DNA from: Mycolicibacterium insubricum | Lineage (GTDB): Bacteria; Actinomycetota; Actinomycetes; Mycobacteriales; Mycobacteriaceae | Direction: 5' to 3' | DNA length: 64,000 bases | Assembly: GCF_010731615.1 (NCBI RefSeq) | Contig: NZ_AP022618.1 | Location: 682,001-746,000, forward strand | Part shown: in pieces, positions 26,051-35,105 of the stretch | Layout: each line of letters begins with the position of its first letter | Numbering within the stretch: position 1 is the first letter of the stretch | Made by a program: the position numbers and the translations under genes | The notes under the pieces: model-generated | What the model was told of the DNA's origin: nothing | The model's input: only the letters and a program-made list of their open reading frames with translations | Database searches by the model: none

Positions 26051-26787
26051 CCGGCCCGCAGTGGGGCGGCTGGATCACCGGACCCACCGCGCTGGGTCCC
26101 GAACAGTTCGCCGCCGCCGGCTACGACTACGTCGGAATCGACATCCAGCACGGCTATCTCGACGACGCCGACGCCGCGGTCCTGCTGCGCCGGTTGACCC
26201 ACGTCCCGATCCGGGCCCTGGTCCGCGTGCCCTCGGTGGACCCCGCACCGATCGGCCGGGTGCTGGATGCCGGCGCGGACGGGATCATCGTCGCGATGGT
26301 CGACTCGCCGGACCAGGCCGCCGCGGCCGTCGCCGCCACCCGCTACCCGCCGCACGGGTATCGCAGCTTCGGTCCGCTGCGCCCGGACCTCGGCTCGGAC
26401 CCCGCGGCGCTGGCCGCCCGCGCCGCGGTGTTCGTGATGATCGAGACCGCCGCCGGCCTGGCCGCCGTCGAGCAGATCTGCGCGGTCGACGGACTCACCG
26501 GCATCTACACCGGCCCCGCCGATCTCGCGCTGTCCCTGGGTTTCGGGATCCCCGACGCCCTGCGGGCACCGGAGATGCTGGACGCCATCGACCACATCGG
26601 CGCGACGGCAACGGCCGCCGGGCTGGTCGCCGGAATCCACGCCGGAACCGGGCCGGCCGGCCGGGCCCTGGCCGCCCGCGGCTACACCATGCTCACCCTG
26701 GCCGCCGAGTCCCAGGCGCTGCGCCACGGTGCCGCCGACATCCTCGCGCAGGCCCGAACGACCATCGAGACGAAGGAGCCGCAATGA
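26047..26787 (+). CDS. HpcH/HpaI-family aldolase
   Basis: A 246-residue class II aldolase of the HpcH/HpaI type. DYVGIDIQHGYLDD carries the loop that normally holds the catalytic His, FVMIETAAGLAAVEQI contains the metal-binding Glu, and TGPADLALSLG carries the metal-binding Asp. Such enzymes split 2-keto-4-hydroxy acids, typically giving pyruvate plus an aldehyde. That fits a ring- or chain-cleavage pathway fed by the P450 and dehydrogenase. Both ends overlap neighbours by 4 bases. Confidence 0.88.
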   Translation: MTGPQWGGWITGPTALGPEQFAAAGYDYVGIDIQHGYLDDADAAVLLRRLTHVPIRALVRVPSVDPAPIGRVLDAGADGIIVAMVDSPDQAAAAVAATRYPPHGYRSFGPLRPDLGSDPAALAARAAVFVMIETAAGLAAVEQICAVDGLTGIYTGPADLALSLGFGIPDALRAPEMLDAIDHIGATATAAGLVAGIHAGTGPAGRALAARGYTMLTLAAESQALRHGAADILAQARTTIETKEPQ

Positions 26788-27509
26788 TCGAACACGGGAT
26801 CGTGCTGGTCACCGGAGCGGCGCGCGGCCAGGGCGCCGAGATCGTAAAACGTCTGGTGGCAGCCGGATACCGGGTCGCCGCCGCCGATGTACTGACCGCC
26901 GAGCTCGCCGAGACCGTGCAACCCCTCGGCGACGCGGTGATCCCGGTCGCCCTCGATGTCAGCTCGGCCGAGCACTGGCAGGCCGCCGTCGCCGACACCC
27001 GAGCGGCATTCGGCACCCTCACCGCCCTGGTCAACAACGCCGGGGTGCTGCACCGCGCCCCGGTGTCCGAGGAGACCGAGGAGGCCTTCGAACGCAGTTG
27101 GCGGATCAACTGCCTGGGCCCGTTCCTCGGCGTGCAGGCCGCCCTGCCCGAACTGCGGCGCAACCCGGGCGCGTCGATCGTCAACACCTGCAGCACCGGG
27201 GCGATCCGTCCGTTCCCCAACCACGCGGCGTACGGCGCGGCGAAGTGGGGACTGCGCGGACTCACCCAGATCCTGGCCGCCGAACTGGCGCCGGAGGTCC
27301 GGGTCAATGCCGTGCTGCCCGGACCGGTGGCCACCGACATGCTCGACGCCGCAACGCAATCCCGGCTGGCGCAACGGGTTCCGGCCGGGCGTCTGGGTAC
27401 GCCCGCCGACATCGCCGACGCCGTGGTGTTCCTGCTGTCCGAGCACGCGTCCTTCATCACCGGTGCCGAACTCGTCGTCGACGGCGGCCAGTCGCTGACG
27501 ATCGGCTGA
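26784..27509 (+). CDS. Short-chain dehydrogenase/reductase
   Basis: A 241-residue classical SDR. It has the cofactor motif TGAARGQG at about residues 10-17, NNAG near 86, catalytic Ser in NTCSTGA, and YGAAK (Tyr/Lys) near 150. An acidic residue after strand 2 (AAADV) suggests NAD. It oxidises or reduces a secondary alcohol/ketone in the operon pathway. The ATG overlaps the aldolase stop by 4 bases. Confidence 0.92.
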   Translation: MIEHGIVLVTGAARGQGAEIVKRLVAAGYRVAAADVLTAELAETVQPLGDAVIPVALDVSSAEHWQAAVADTRAAFGTLTALVNNAGVLHRAPVSEETEEAFERSWRINCLGPFLGVQAALPELRRNPGASIVNTCSTGAIRPFPNHAAYGAAKWGLRGLTQILAAELAPEVRVNAVLPGPVATDMLDAATQSRLAQRVPAGRLGTPADIADAVVFLLSEHASFITGAELVVDGGQSLTIG

Positions 27510-27513
27510 CCCG

Positions 27514-28407
27514 GTGCGCGACCGGCTCGCACCGCGGCTGCGTGAATTCGCTGACCTCCGAACGGTTATCGACGCCGAGGTCCTCGACGGCGTGCGCGCG
27601 GGCATCGATGCCCGCCGCCGCACCGAAGCCGCGGGCATGGATGTCACCGGGCTGACCGTGAGCGACGCGGTGGTGCCCGTCGGCGACCGTGAGATCGCGG
27701 TGCGGATCTACCGCCCGGCCGACCCGGTAGCGTCCGCGTTGTTCTGCCACTCCGGTGCGTTCGTGCTGGGCAACCTCGACATCGACCATCGCCTGTGTGT
27801 GGAGCTGGCCCGCCGCGCCGGGGTGTCCGTCATCTCGGTCGACTACCGGCTGGCACCGGAGCACCCGTACCCCGCCGCGCTGACCGATGCCCTGGACGCG
27901 CTGTCCTGGATCGCCGACACCGCGGCGGGCCCGGTCGGGGTGATCGGCAGCAGCGCCGGGGGATGCCTGGCCGCGACGGTGGCCCAGCGCAGCGCCGACG
28001 GGCACGCGCCGACCCTGGCCTTTCAGGTGCTGCACCAACCGGTGCTCGACGACCGGCCCAGCCCGGCCAAGGAGGAGTTCACCGCGGCGCCGGGCTTCGA
28101 CGGGCCGGCCGCGGTACAGATGTGGCGGTACTACCTGGGTGCCCACCAGCCGGAGGCGGCGTCGGTTCCCGGCCGCCGGGAGGACCTGACCGGGCTGGCC
28201 CCGGCGTTCGTCAGCTGCGCCGAACTCGACCCGCTGCGCGACGAGGCCCTGGACTACGCCATCCGACTGACCTGGGCGCAGGTGCCGACCGAACTGCACT
28301 TGTTCCCCGGCGCCTGCCACGGTTTCGACGCCCTGGCGCCGGACTGGGAACTGAGCAGAACGCTGTTCGAGCTGGTGGCGGCGTTCATCCGCAGGCGGGT
28401 CGGTTGA
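27514..28407 (+). CDS. HSL-type alpha/beta-hydrolase
   Basis: A 297-residue hormone-sensitive-lipase-type esterase. The oxyanion-hole motif is CHSGAFVLG instead of the usual HGGG. The nucleophile elbow is GSSAGG near residue 150 (normally GDSAGG), the acid is Asp in CAELDPLRDE, and the base is His in GACHGFD. It probably hydrolyses an ester or lactone product. The GTG start lies 4 bases after the SDR stop, so it closes the operon. It is convergent with a TetR gene. Confidence 0.88.
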   Translation: MRDRLAPRLREFADLRTVIDAEVLDGVRAGIDARRRTEAAGMDVTGLTVSDAVVPVGDREIAVRIYRPADPVASALFCHSGAFVLGNLDIDHRLCVELARRAGVSVISVDYRLAPEHPYPAALTDALDALSWIADTAAGPVGVIGSSAGGCLAATVAQRSADGHAPTLAFQVLHQPVLDDRPSPAKEEFTAAPGFDGPAAVQMWRYYLGAHQPEAASVPGRREDLTGLAPAFVSCAELDPLRDEALDYAIRLTWAQVPTELHLFPGACHGFDALAPDWELSRTLFELVAAFIRRRVG

Positions 28408-28412
28408 CCGCG

Positions 28413-29024
28413 CTACCGGTGGGCGGCGGCGCTGCGGGCGGCCGCCAGGATCGCGGCGTGCGCCAGCTCGGCGGCGGTGCGCCAGTCCTTGCCGCCCTCG
28501 ATCTGCACCGCCGCGGTGAAGTGCGGGCTCAGGTGCGCGCCGACGGTGTCGACCAGGATCGCCGGGGGCGGCTGCGCCGAATCGGACACCGCCAGCCATA
28601 CCGTCTCCGCGACCCGCGTGGCGACCTCGCGAAAATCCCTGCGGCGCTGGCGTTCCGAACGCGCCAGGTCGACCGGGAGATCCGACCGCGACGCCAGCTC
28701 GAAGAAACCGGGCCCGATGACGGCATTCATCCGGTGCGCCTCGGCGCAGGTGATCTGCAGCCAGCCGTCCAGGTCCCCGTCGTAGCGGGGGAGTTGGCGG
28801 CCGTAATTCTCCATGCCCGCGTCGAACGCGGCGGCGATCAGTGCCTCGCGGCTGTTGAACATCCGGAACAGCGTGCGGCGGCTGACCCCGGACGCCTCGG
28901 CCAGCTGGTCCATGGTGACGTCGAGACCGGTGTCGAGCACCAGGCGCCGGCTCGCGGCCAGGACGTGTTCGGCCGCGGCTCGGCGTTTGGCCTCGGTCAG
29001 CGACCGCGCGGTCGATTCGGACAC
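28413..29024 (-). CDS. TetR-family regulator
   Basis: A 203-residue regulator. The HTH TMDQLAEASGVSRRTLFRMF (about residues 39-58) is preceded by the usual first helix. The GTG start has a TANNNT -10 box 6 bases upstream and no ribosome site, so the mRNA is probably leaderless. It is divergent from the Baeyer-Villiger-type monooxygenase, with an inverted repeat at 29053-29070 between; it most likely represses that operon. Confidence 0.88.
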   Translation of the reverse strand: MSESTARSLTEAKRRAAAEHVLAASRRLVLDTGLDVTMDQLAEASGVSRRTLFRMFNSREALIAAAFDAGMENYGRQLPRYDGDLDGWLQITCAEAHRMNAVIGPGFFELASRSDLPVDLARSERQRRRDFREVATRVAETVWLAVSDSAQPPPAILVDTVGAHLSPHFTAAVQIEGGKDWRTAAELAHAAILAAARSAAAHR

Positions 29025-29030
29025 CGGGGC

Positions 29031-29036
29031 AGCCTA
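29031..29036 (-). promoter_or_regulatory. -10 box of tetR at 28413
   Basis: Minus-strand TAGGCT (TANNNT), 6 bases before GTG 29024: a leaderless arrangement. Confidence 0.4.
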
Positions 29037-29052
29037 TCCGAAAACCACTTCT

Positions 29053-29070
29053 TGACACTAAGCAGTGCCA
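29053..29070. promoter_or_regulatory. TetR operator candidate
   Basis: TGACACT-AAGC-AGTGCCA is an inverted repeat with 6 of 7 arm positions matching. It overlaps a TTGACA (29052-29057) that may be the -35 of the monooxygenase operon. Confidence 0.5.
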
Positions 29071-29107
29071 TAAAAGACACTCTGAGATGTCACAGAAAGG
29101 GGTGCGC

Positions 29108-31078
29108 ATGGACACCGCGCAGCTCGACGGCATCCGGATAGGCCGGCGCCACCTACGGTTCGACCCGATCACCGACGACGACGCCACCATCGCCGCCCAC
29201 CTGGAGCAGCTGTCGGTACCCGCGCTGATCGCATCGGTCGTCGGTATCACCGGCGACCCGTCCCTGCTGCGCACCGCGATCCGGCCGCGGGAATTCATCC
29301 AGAACGAGTTCCAGGGCAAGATGACCCCCGCCGAACTGGCCGAGCTGCGGCGCCGGGCGCTGGCCGGCGTCACCGCTTGGCGCGACGCCGGCTGCCCGCA
29401 ACCACGCGACCCCAGCCCGGAGCTGATCCGCGAGACCATGGAGTGGATCAACTGCGGCCCGGTGCCCGACGACTACGCGGCGCTGTACGCCGAGGAGATG
29501 GACCTGGCCGGCGCCAACCCCCGGGCGATCGGCCTGGCCGGCGACGCCGTCATCCCGCCGGGCTTCTCGGTGCTCATCATCGGACTCGGCGAGGCCGGGC
29601 TGCTGGCCGCGCTGCGGCTGCAGGAGGCCGGGATCGCCTTCGAGATCATCGAGAAGAACGACGACGTCGGCGGCACCTGGTACGAAAACTCCTATCCCGG
29701 CTGTCGGGTGGACGTCGCCAGCCACTTCTACTCCTACTCGTTCACCCATGCCGACCAGTTCTCCGACTACTACGCGCGCCAGCCGGAACTACACCGCTAC
29801 TTTCGCGCCCTGATGGACGAGTTCGGCATCGGCGAGCACGTGCACTGGGGGCACGAGGTCACCCGCGCCGAATGGGACGAGGACGCCGGGCGGTGGACCG
29901 TCACCGCGACCGCAGCCGATGGGACACGTCTGACCCGCAGTGCGACTGTCGTTTTCGCCGGTGTCGGGTTCCTCAATCGGCCGCTCATCCCGGATCTTCC
30001 GGGCCTGGAGCGTTTCGCCGGGCCGGTGTTCCACGCCGCCCGGTGGGACCACGACGTCGACCTGACCGACGCCAGGGTGGCGCTGGTGGGCGCCGGTGCC
30101 AGCGGCTTCCAGATCGGCCCCGCCATCGTCGACGACGTCGCCGCGCTCACGGTGTTCCAGCGCACGCCGCAGTGGATGGCCCCCAATCCGCGCTACCACG
30201 CCGCCGTCGGCGACGGGGAGCACTGGGCGATGCGGCACCTGCCCGGCTATTCCCGCTGGTATCGGTTCATGCTGATGCTGCAATCCAGCGACAAGATGCT
30301 GGATCTGGTTCGCGCCGACGAGAACTGGCCCGACTTCCCGCGCACCGCCAACGCCGCCAGCGCCGCGCGCCGCGAAGTGTTCGTCAACTGGATCACCGAC
30401 CAGCTCGGCGAGGATCCGGCGCTGATGGCCAAGGTCACGCCGAACTACCCGCCGATGGCCAAGCGAATGCTGCAGGACAACGGAAGCTGGCTGCGCTGCC
30501 TGCGCCGCGACCACGTCGAACTGGTCACCGACCCCATCCTGGGCATCGACGAGACCGGAATCCTCACCGAGTCCGGGCATCACGACACCGACGTCATCGT
30601 GCTGGCCACCGGGTTCCGGGCCAGCGAGATGCTCTGGCCGATGGATATCATCGGCCGCGACGGTGTCTCGATCGCAGACTGGTGGGACGGAAAACCGGCC
30701 GCCTACAACGGAATCTCGGTCCCCGGGTTCCCCAACTTCTTCATCTTCTCCGGGCCCGGCACCGGACTCGCGCACGCCGGCAGCGTCATGTTCATGACCG
30801 AATGCCAGATGCGTTACGCCGGAGCGGCATTGCAGACGCTGATCGAGGGCGGTCACCGCAGCATCGAACCCAGCGAGGCTGCCTACCACCGGTACCGCGA
30901 CCGGCTGCAGACCGAGATCTCGGCGCTGATGTGGGGCCACCCGAGCATCGAGCACTCCTGGTACAAAGCCGCCGACGGCAACGTCTACGTGCTGAGCCCG
31001 TGGCGCTCGGTGGACTACTGGACGATGACCGGCGCCGTCGACCCGGACGATCACGTGCTGAACGGAGCGCACCGATGA
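29108..31078 (+). CDS. FAD-dependent Baeyer-Villiger-type monooxygenase
   Basis: A 656-residue flavoprotein monooxygenase. The first Rossmann motif GLGEAG is near residue 159, the Baeyer-Villiger fingerprint FAGPVFHAARW near 302 (FxGxxxHxxxW), and the second nucleotide motif GAGASG near 327. About 150 residues of helical sequence precede the first Rossmann motif, longer than in cyclohexanone monooxygenase (about 540 residues) and as in N-terminally extended mycobacterial relatives. It inserts oxygen beside a ketone using NADPH. ATG 29108 is chosen (GAAAGGGG upstream); ATG 29087 is also in frame. It is coupled by a 4-base overlap to the next gene. Confidence 0.9.
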   Translation: MDTAQLDGIRIGRRHLRFDPITDDDATIAAHLEQLSVPALIASVVGITGDPSLLRTAIRPREFIQNEFQGKMTPAELAELRRRALAGVTAWRDAGCPQPRDPSPELIRETMEWINCGPVPDDYAALYAEEMDLAGANPRAIGLAGDAVIPPGFSVLIIGLGEAGLLAALRLQEAGIAFEIIEKNDDVGGTWYENSYPGCRVDVASHFYSYSFTHADQFSDYYARQPELHRYFRALMDEFGIGEHVHWGHEVTRAEWDEDAGRWTVTATAADGTRLTRSATVVFAGVGFLNRPLIPDLPGLERFAGPVFHAARWDHDVDLTDARVALVGAGASGFQIGPAIVDDVAALTVFQRTPQWMAPNPRYHAAVGDGEHWAMRHLPGYSRWYRFMLMLQSSDKMLDLVRADENWPDFPRTANAASAARREVFVNWITDQLGEDPALMAKVTPNYPPMAKRMLQDNGSWLRCLRRDHVELVTDPILGIDETGILTESGHHDTDVIVLATGFRASEMLWPMDIIGRDGVSIADWWDGKPAAYNGISVPGFPNFFIFSGPGTGLAHAGSVMFMTECQMRYAGAALQTLIEGGHRSIEPSEAAYHRYRDRLQTEISALMWGHPSIEHSWYKAADGNVYVLSPWRSVDYWTMTGAVDPDDHVLNGAHR

Positions 31079-31611
31079 CCCACTCACCGATGACCGGCGA
31101 CCCGGAAGAGGAGTCCATGACAGACCGACTGAGTTACCGGCTCGACGTCATCGGTGCCGACGTGGCCGACGTCGTCACCGGCACCGGCGGGTGGATATTC
31201 GACCGGTCGATGGACGGCTGGACCGTCACCGTCCTGTGCCGGACCGACCCCACCGACTCCGATGCCCGGGCGCTGCACATCCTGGGCGCGCAGGCCGAAC
31301 GGATTACCGCCGGGCTCGCCGGCCGACGCCCGGACGCCGTCGCCGTCTCGGCGGCCGTGCTGCGGGAGGTTCCCGCGATCCGCGAGCAGCTACTGGGCCT
31401 GCAGGCCACCGGTTCGGTGGCGATCACCGTGTGGGGCGGCGACGGTCCCGGCACCCCGCCGTGGCAGGGCTCCCATCGGCTGAGTGCGGCCGCTCGCGCC
31501 TTCAAGGCGCAGGCGTTGTTGGCCGCGGCCGGCGGGCGGGGCCCGGCCGGCGCCGACGAGCCGTACCGCCGCGGGATCGCGCAGCGCGCCGACGTCGAAA
31601 ACGCCGGTTGA
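31075..31611 (+). CDS. Conserved-looking hypothetical protein
   Basis: A 178-residue protein with no family recognised. It reads as a soluble alpha/beta protein: RLDVIGADVADVV, a Trp-rich strand (GGWIFDRSMDGWTVTVL), a helix (RALHILGAQAERITAGLAG), then EIREQLL-type helices and a Gly/Arg tail. It overlaps the monooxygenase stop by 4 bases, so the two are cotranslated and it may be an accessory factor. An internal ATG at 31117 with GAAGAGGAG before it is an equally good start and gives 164 residues. Confidence 0.65.
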   Translation: MTHSPMTGDPEEESMTDRLSYRLDVIGADVADVVTGTGGWIFDRSMDGWTVTVLCRTDPTDSDARALHILGAQAERITAGLAGRRPDAVAVSAAVLREVPAIREQLLGLQATGSVAITVWGGDGPGTPPWQGSHRLSAAARAFKAQALLAAAGGRGPAGADEPYRRGIAQRADVENAG

Positions 31612-31666
31612 GCCGACTTCGGCGAAAATCCGGCCAAAACGCCTGATTTCGGGGTGATATGGATCC

Positions 31667-31915
31667 ATGAGGTCGATGGTGCGGCGGGTGCTCGGTCACC
31701 GGGTGAGCGTCGAGGCGCTGATCGAGGTCGGGCTCTGGCTGGCGCTGCCGTACCTGCTGATCGGGATCGGCTACTCGTTCCTGACGGCCGACCGGGTGGA
31801 CTTCATGGAGGCCCAGCTCAGCCACTACCTTCCGGCCGGCGCCAATGTCGCGGCCTTCGGGGAATCGATTCTGCTGTGGCCGTTGCTGGTGCTGCACCCG
31901 CTGTTCTGCATCTGA
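31667..31915 (+). CDS. Small membrane protein upstream of rhomboid
   Basis: An 82-residue protein with two hydrophobic segments, residues of about 20-40 (EVGLWLALPYLLIGIGYSFL) and 65-81 (ESILLWPLLVLHPLF), joined by an amphipathic loop. It has no recognised domain. It lies 59 bases upstream of the rhomboid protease gene and may be its partner or substrate (inference). Confidence 0.7.
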   Translation: MRSMVRRVLGHRVSVEALIEVGLWLALPYLLIGIGYSFLTADRVDFMEAQLSHYLPAGANVAAFGESILLWPLLVLHPLFCI

Positions 31916-31974
31916 GCACCCGAGGACGAAGTCCTGACCCGATCCGGGTCCCTCCCGGGCTATGTTTGATCCCG

Positions 31975-32820
31975 ATGAGCACACCGAATACCCCGCCGGC
32001 CTGCTATCGGCATTCCGGTGCACCGGCCCGGGTCGCCTGCACCCGCTGCAACCGCCCGATCTGCCCGGACTGCATGACGACGGCCGCGGTCGGTTTCCAG
32101 TGCCCGGACTGTGTGCAGGAGGGCAAGAAGTCGGTGCGCGCGGTGCGGACGGTGTTCGGCGGCCGGGTGCACGACGGCCGGCCGTTGGTGACCTACACGC
32201 TGATGGCCGCCTGCGCGGTGGTCGGGGTGCTGCAGATCGTCATCCCGGGTTTCACCCAAGACTTCAGCATGTGGCCGCTGCGCGTCGCGTTCTTCGACCA
32301 GTGGTACCGGATGATCACCTCCGGATTCCTGCACTACGGCGTCGTGCACCTGCTGTTCAACATGTGGGCGCTCTACGTGGTGGGCCCGCCGCTGGAGTCC
32401 TGGCTGGGCCGCGCGCGATTCTCGGTGCTCTACGGCGTGAGCTTGCTCGGCGGGTCGACGCTGATCTATCTGATGGCCCCGCTGAACACCGCGCACGCCG
32501 GGGCGTCCGGTGCGATCTTCGGGCTCTTCGCCGCGACCTACGTGGTCGCCAAGCGGCTGCAGTTCGATGTGCGGTCGGTGACGATGCTGATCGTGCTCAA
32601 CCTGGTCATCACCTTCGCCATCCCGGGCATCAGCTGGCAGGGACACGTCGGCGGCCTGATCACCGGCGCACTGATCGCCTGCGCCTACGCCTTCAGTCCC
32701 GAGCGCTACCGCACCCTGTTCCACGTCGGGGTTCCCGTCGCCCTGCTGGCGGTATTCGTCACCCTCACCGTGTGGCGCACCGAGCAACTGCGTTCCCTGA
32801 TCACGATCGTCAGTTCCTGA
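31975..32820 (+). CDS. Rhomboid-family intramembrane serine protease
   Basis: A 281-residue protein. The N-terminal 45 residues hold a B-box-like zinc module (CYRHSG, CTRCNRPICPDC, CPDC), followed by a six- or seven-span rhomboid core. HLLFNMWAL carries the oxyanion Asn, the nucleophile Ser is in GASGAIFG near residue 180, and the catalytic His is in WQGHVGGL near 225. It cuts transmembrane segments of unknown substrates. TATGTT at 31961-31966 lies 8 bases before the ATG and could give a nearly leaderless mRNA. It is convergent with the ligase operon. Confidence 0.93.
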   Translation: MSTPNTPPACYRHSGAPARVACTRCNRPICPDCMTTAAVGFQCPDCVQEGKKSVRAVRTVFGGRVHDGRPLVTYTLMAACAVVGVLQIVIPGFTQDFSMWPLRVAFFDQWYRMITSGFLHYGVVHLLFNMWALYVVGPPLESWLGRARFSVLYGVSLLGGSTLIYLMAPLNTAHAGASGAIFGLFAATYVVAKRLQFDVRSVTMLIVLNLVITFAIPGISWQGHVGGLITGALIACAYAFSPERYRTLFHVGVPVALLAVFVTLTVWRTEQLRSLITIVSS

Positions 32821-32824
32821 GGCG

Positions 32825-34321
32825 TTAAAGCCGGTCCCGCAGTTCCCGTTTGAGCACCTTGCCGTAGGAGCTCTTCGGCAACTCGTCGACCAGCACGTAC
32901 CGTTTCGGCCGCTTGAACCGGGCGATGCGGTCCAGCAGATGCGCATCGAGTTCGTCGGTGAGGCCATCGCCCGCCGCGGGACCGGGCACCACGAACGCCA
33001 CCACCACCTCGCCCCACTCGGGATCCGGCGCCCCGACGACGGCGGCCTCGACGACGCCGGCGTGTGCGATCAGCGCCTCCTCCACCTCACGGGGATAGAT
33101 GTTGGAGCCGCCGCTGATCACCACATCCTTGGAGCGGTCCCGCAGGGTGAGATTGCCACGTTCGTCGAAGGTACCCATGTCGCCGGTGTGCAGCCAGCCG
33201 TCGACCAGGGTCGCCGCGGTGGCCGCGGGATTGCGCCAGTAGCCCGACATCACCACGTCGCCGCGACAGACGATCTCGCCGATTTCCCCGATATCGGCGG
33301 GGCTGCCGTCGCCGCGGAGCACCGCAACCTCGACACCCGAGCGGGGATACCCGACCGAGCCGAGCACCGCATCCTCGGCCCACCCGCCGTCGGGCCCGAG
33401 GTGATCGCGACGGCGCAGGCCGGTGATGGTCATCGGTGCCTCGCCCTGGCCGTAGAGCTGGGTGAAGACCGGGCCGAACGCGGCCATCGCGGCCTTGAGG
33501 CTCTCCACGTACATCGGGCCGCCGCCGTAGACGATCGTGCGCAGGTGCGCGGGTCGTTGCCGCCCGGTGGCGACCAGCCGGCCGACCATGGTGGGCGCGA
33601 GGAACGCCGCGCACCCCGGATGGTGTCCGCACAGGTCGAGGAACTCCTCGGCGTCGAACACCCCCGACGCCGGGATCACCTGGCGCGCCCCGCGCAGCAC
33701 GTACGGTGGGATGTAGAGCCCCGAGCCGTGCGACATCGGTGCGGCGTGCACCAACGCGGCGTGCTCGTCGGGATCGTCGAAATCGGCCAGATGCGCCACC
33801 GTCATCGCCATCAGGTTCCGGTGCGAGAGCATCGCGCCCTTGGACCGCCCGGTGGTGCCGCTGGTGTAGAACAGCCAGGCCAGCGCGGCCGGGTCGGTGT
33901 TCGGCGGGAGGGTGGGGGATTCGGCGAACCACTGTCGGTACTCGTCGCCGCCGATTCGGCACACGGGTGCACAGTCCTGTTCGACCAGCCCGGCGGCGAG
34001 CTTGTCCGAGGTGAAAACCATTGCTGCACCAGAGTCTTCGAGGATCTGGCCCATCTCGCTCGCGTGCAGTTTGTAGTTGATCGGCACGTACACGCATTCG
34101 GCCGCCCAGATGCCGAACATCAACTCCAGGATCTCGGGACGGTTCTCGGCGGCCACCGCGATCCGCGCACCCGGCCCGAAACGCTCGCGCAGCGCCGCGG
34201 CCAGCCGCAATGCCCGGTCCCGCAGCTGCGCCCAGGTCGCCACCTGCCGGGCGCCGTGGAACACCGCACCGGCATCGGGGAACCGGGCGGCGGCCTGATC
34301 CAGCACCGCGAACACGTTCAC
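32825..34321 (-). CDS. Acyl-CoA synthetase (ANL superfamily)
   Basis: A 498-residue adenylate-forming ligase. The P-loop-like motif is LFYTSGTTGRSKG near residue 155. A5 is YGQGEAP, A7/A8 read HTGDMGTFDERGNLTLRDRS, and the acceptor Lys is in SSYGKVLKREL at the C-terminus. It activates an acid as acyl-AMP and then acyl-CoA. The GTG start overlaps the stop of the SDR upstream by 4 bases. It is the last gene of the leftward operon controlled by the GntR protein, and the second ligase of that operon. Confidence 0.93.
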   Translation of the reverse strand: MNVFAVLDQAAARFPDAGAVFHGARQVATWAQLRDRALRLAAALRERFGPGARIAVAAENRPEILELMFGIWAAECVYVPINYKLHASEMGQILEDSGAAMVFTSDKLAAGLVEQDCAPVCRIGGDEYRQWFAESPTLPPNTDPAALAWLFYTSGTTGRSKGAMLSHRNLMAMTVAHLADFDDPDEHAALVHAAPMSHGSGLYIPPYVLRGARQVIPASGVFDAEEFLDLCGHHPGCAAFLAPTMVGRLVATGRQRPAHLRTIVYGGGPMYVESLKAAMAAFGPVFTQLYGQGEAPMTITGLRRRDHLGPDGGWAEDAVLGSVGYPRSGVEVAVLRGDGSPADIGEIGEIVCRGDVVMSGYWRNPAATAATLVDGWLHTGDMGTFDERGNLTLRDRSKDVVISGGSNIYPREVEEALIAHAGVVEAAVVGAPDPEWGEVVVAFVVPGPAAGDGLTDELDAHLLDRIARFKRPKRYVLVDELPKSSYGKVLKRELRDRL

Positions 34322-35103
34322 GGCTGCTCCCACCGGCTGGAAAGGGCATATTCGGACAGGTATTTCGTCGAACTCCAGCCACCGTCGACAACGATGGTCT
34401 GCCCGTTGATGAAACTCCCGCCCGGCGAGCACAGGAACGCCACCGTCGCGGCGATGTCCTCGACCCGGCCGAGCCGGGTGTGCGGCGTCATCTCGGTGTT
34501 GATCCGGCGGAACCGGTCGTCGTCGAGGCGGTGCTCGACCATGGGGGTGACGGTGACCCCCGGCGCCACGGCGTTGCACCGGATGCCCTGGGCGCCGTAC
34601 TGGCAGGCGATATGGGTGGTCAGCGCGGTCAACCCGCCCTTGGCCGCCGAGTACGCGCCGCCGCGCAGGCCGCCGACGACGGCGAACGTCGAGGTGATGT
34701 TGATGATCGCCGAACCCGGCTGCAGGTGCCCGATGACCTCGCGGGCCAACCGGAACGGCGCCCGCAGCATCACCCCGAGGAACCGGTCGAGGGTCTCATC
34801 GTCGGTCTCGTGCAACGGTTTCGGGCTGCCCAGCCCGGCATTGTTGACCAGCACGTCGATCCGGCCCCAGCGCGCAAGTGCCGCCGCGGTCACCCGCGCC
34901 GGTGCGTCGTCGTCGGTTAGGTCGACGGCCACCGTCGCGACCGAGTTCGGGTCGCCGGTCGCCTCGGTCACCGCCTCGGCCAGGGCGGCCAACCGTGGCT
35001 GGTCCCGGCCGGTGCCCAGCACCGCGTAGCCCTGACGCGCAAGTTCGACGGCGCAGCCGAATCCGATGCCGCTGCTGGCACCGGTGACAATGGCGACCGG
35101 CAT
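34318..35103 (-). CDS. Short-chain dehydrogenase/reductase
   Basis: A 261-residue SDR with TGASSGIG at residues 7-14, NNAG near 86, Ser in INITSTFAV and YSAAK near 153. An Arg after strand 2 (GTGRD) suggests NADP(H). The ATG is preceded by GGGGAGG and lies 2 bases after the ligase stop. It acts in the same pathway as the two flanking acyl-CoA ligases; which hydroxyl it handles is unknown. Confidence 0.92.
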   Translation of the reverse strand: MPVAIVTGASSGIGFGCAVELARQGYAVLGTGRDQPRLAALAEAVTEATGDPNSVATVAVDLTDDDAPARVTAAALARWGRIDVLVNNAGLGSPKPLHETDDETLDRFLGVMLRAPFRLAREVIGHLQPGSAIINITSTFAVVGGLRGGAYSAAKGGLTALTTHIACQYGAQGIRCNAVAPGVTVTPMVEHRLDDDRFRRINTEMTPHTRLGRVEDIAATVAFLCSPGGSFINGQTIVVDGGWSSTKYLSEYALSSRWEQP

Positions 35104-35105
35104 GT

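Noticed and set aside
34322..34579. N-terminal extension of the acyl-CoA ligase frame
   Set aside because: It is antisense-like Arg-rich sequence overlapping the SDR; the GTG at 34321 in GTGA overlap gives the normal ligase start.
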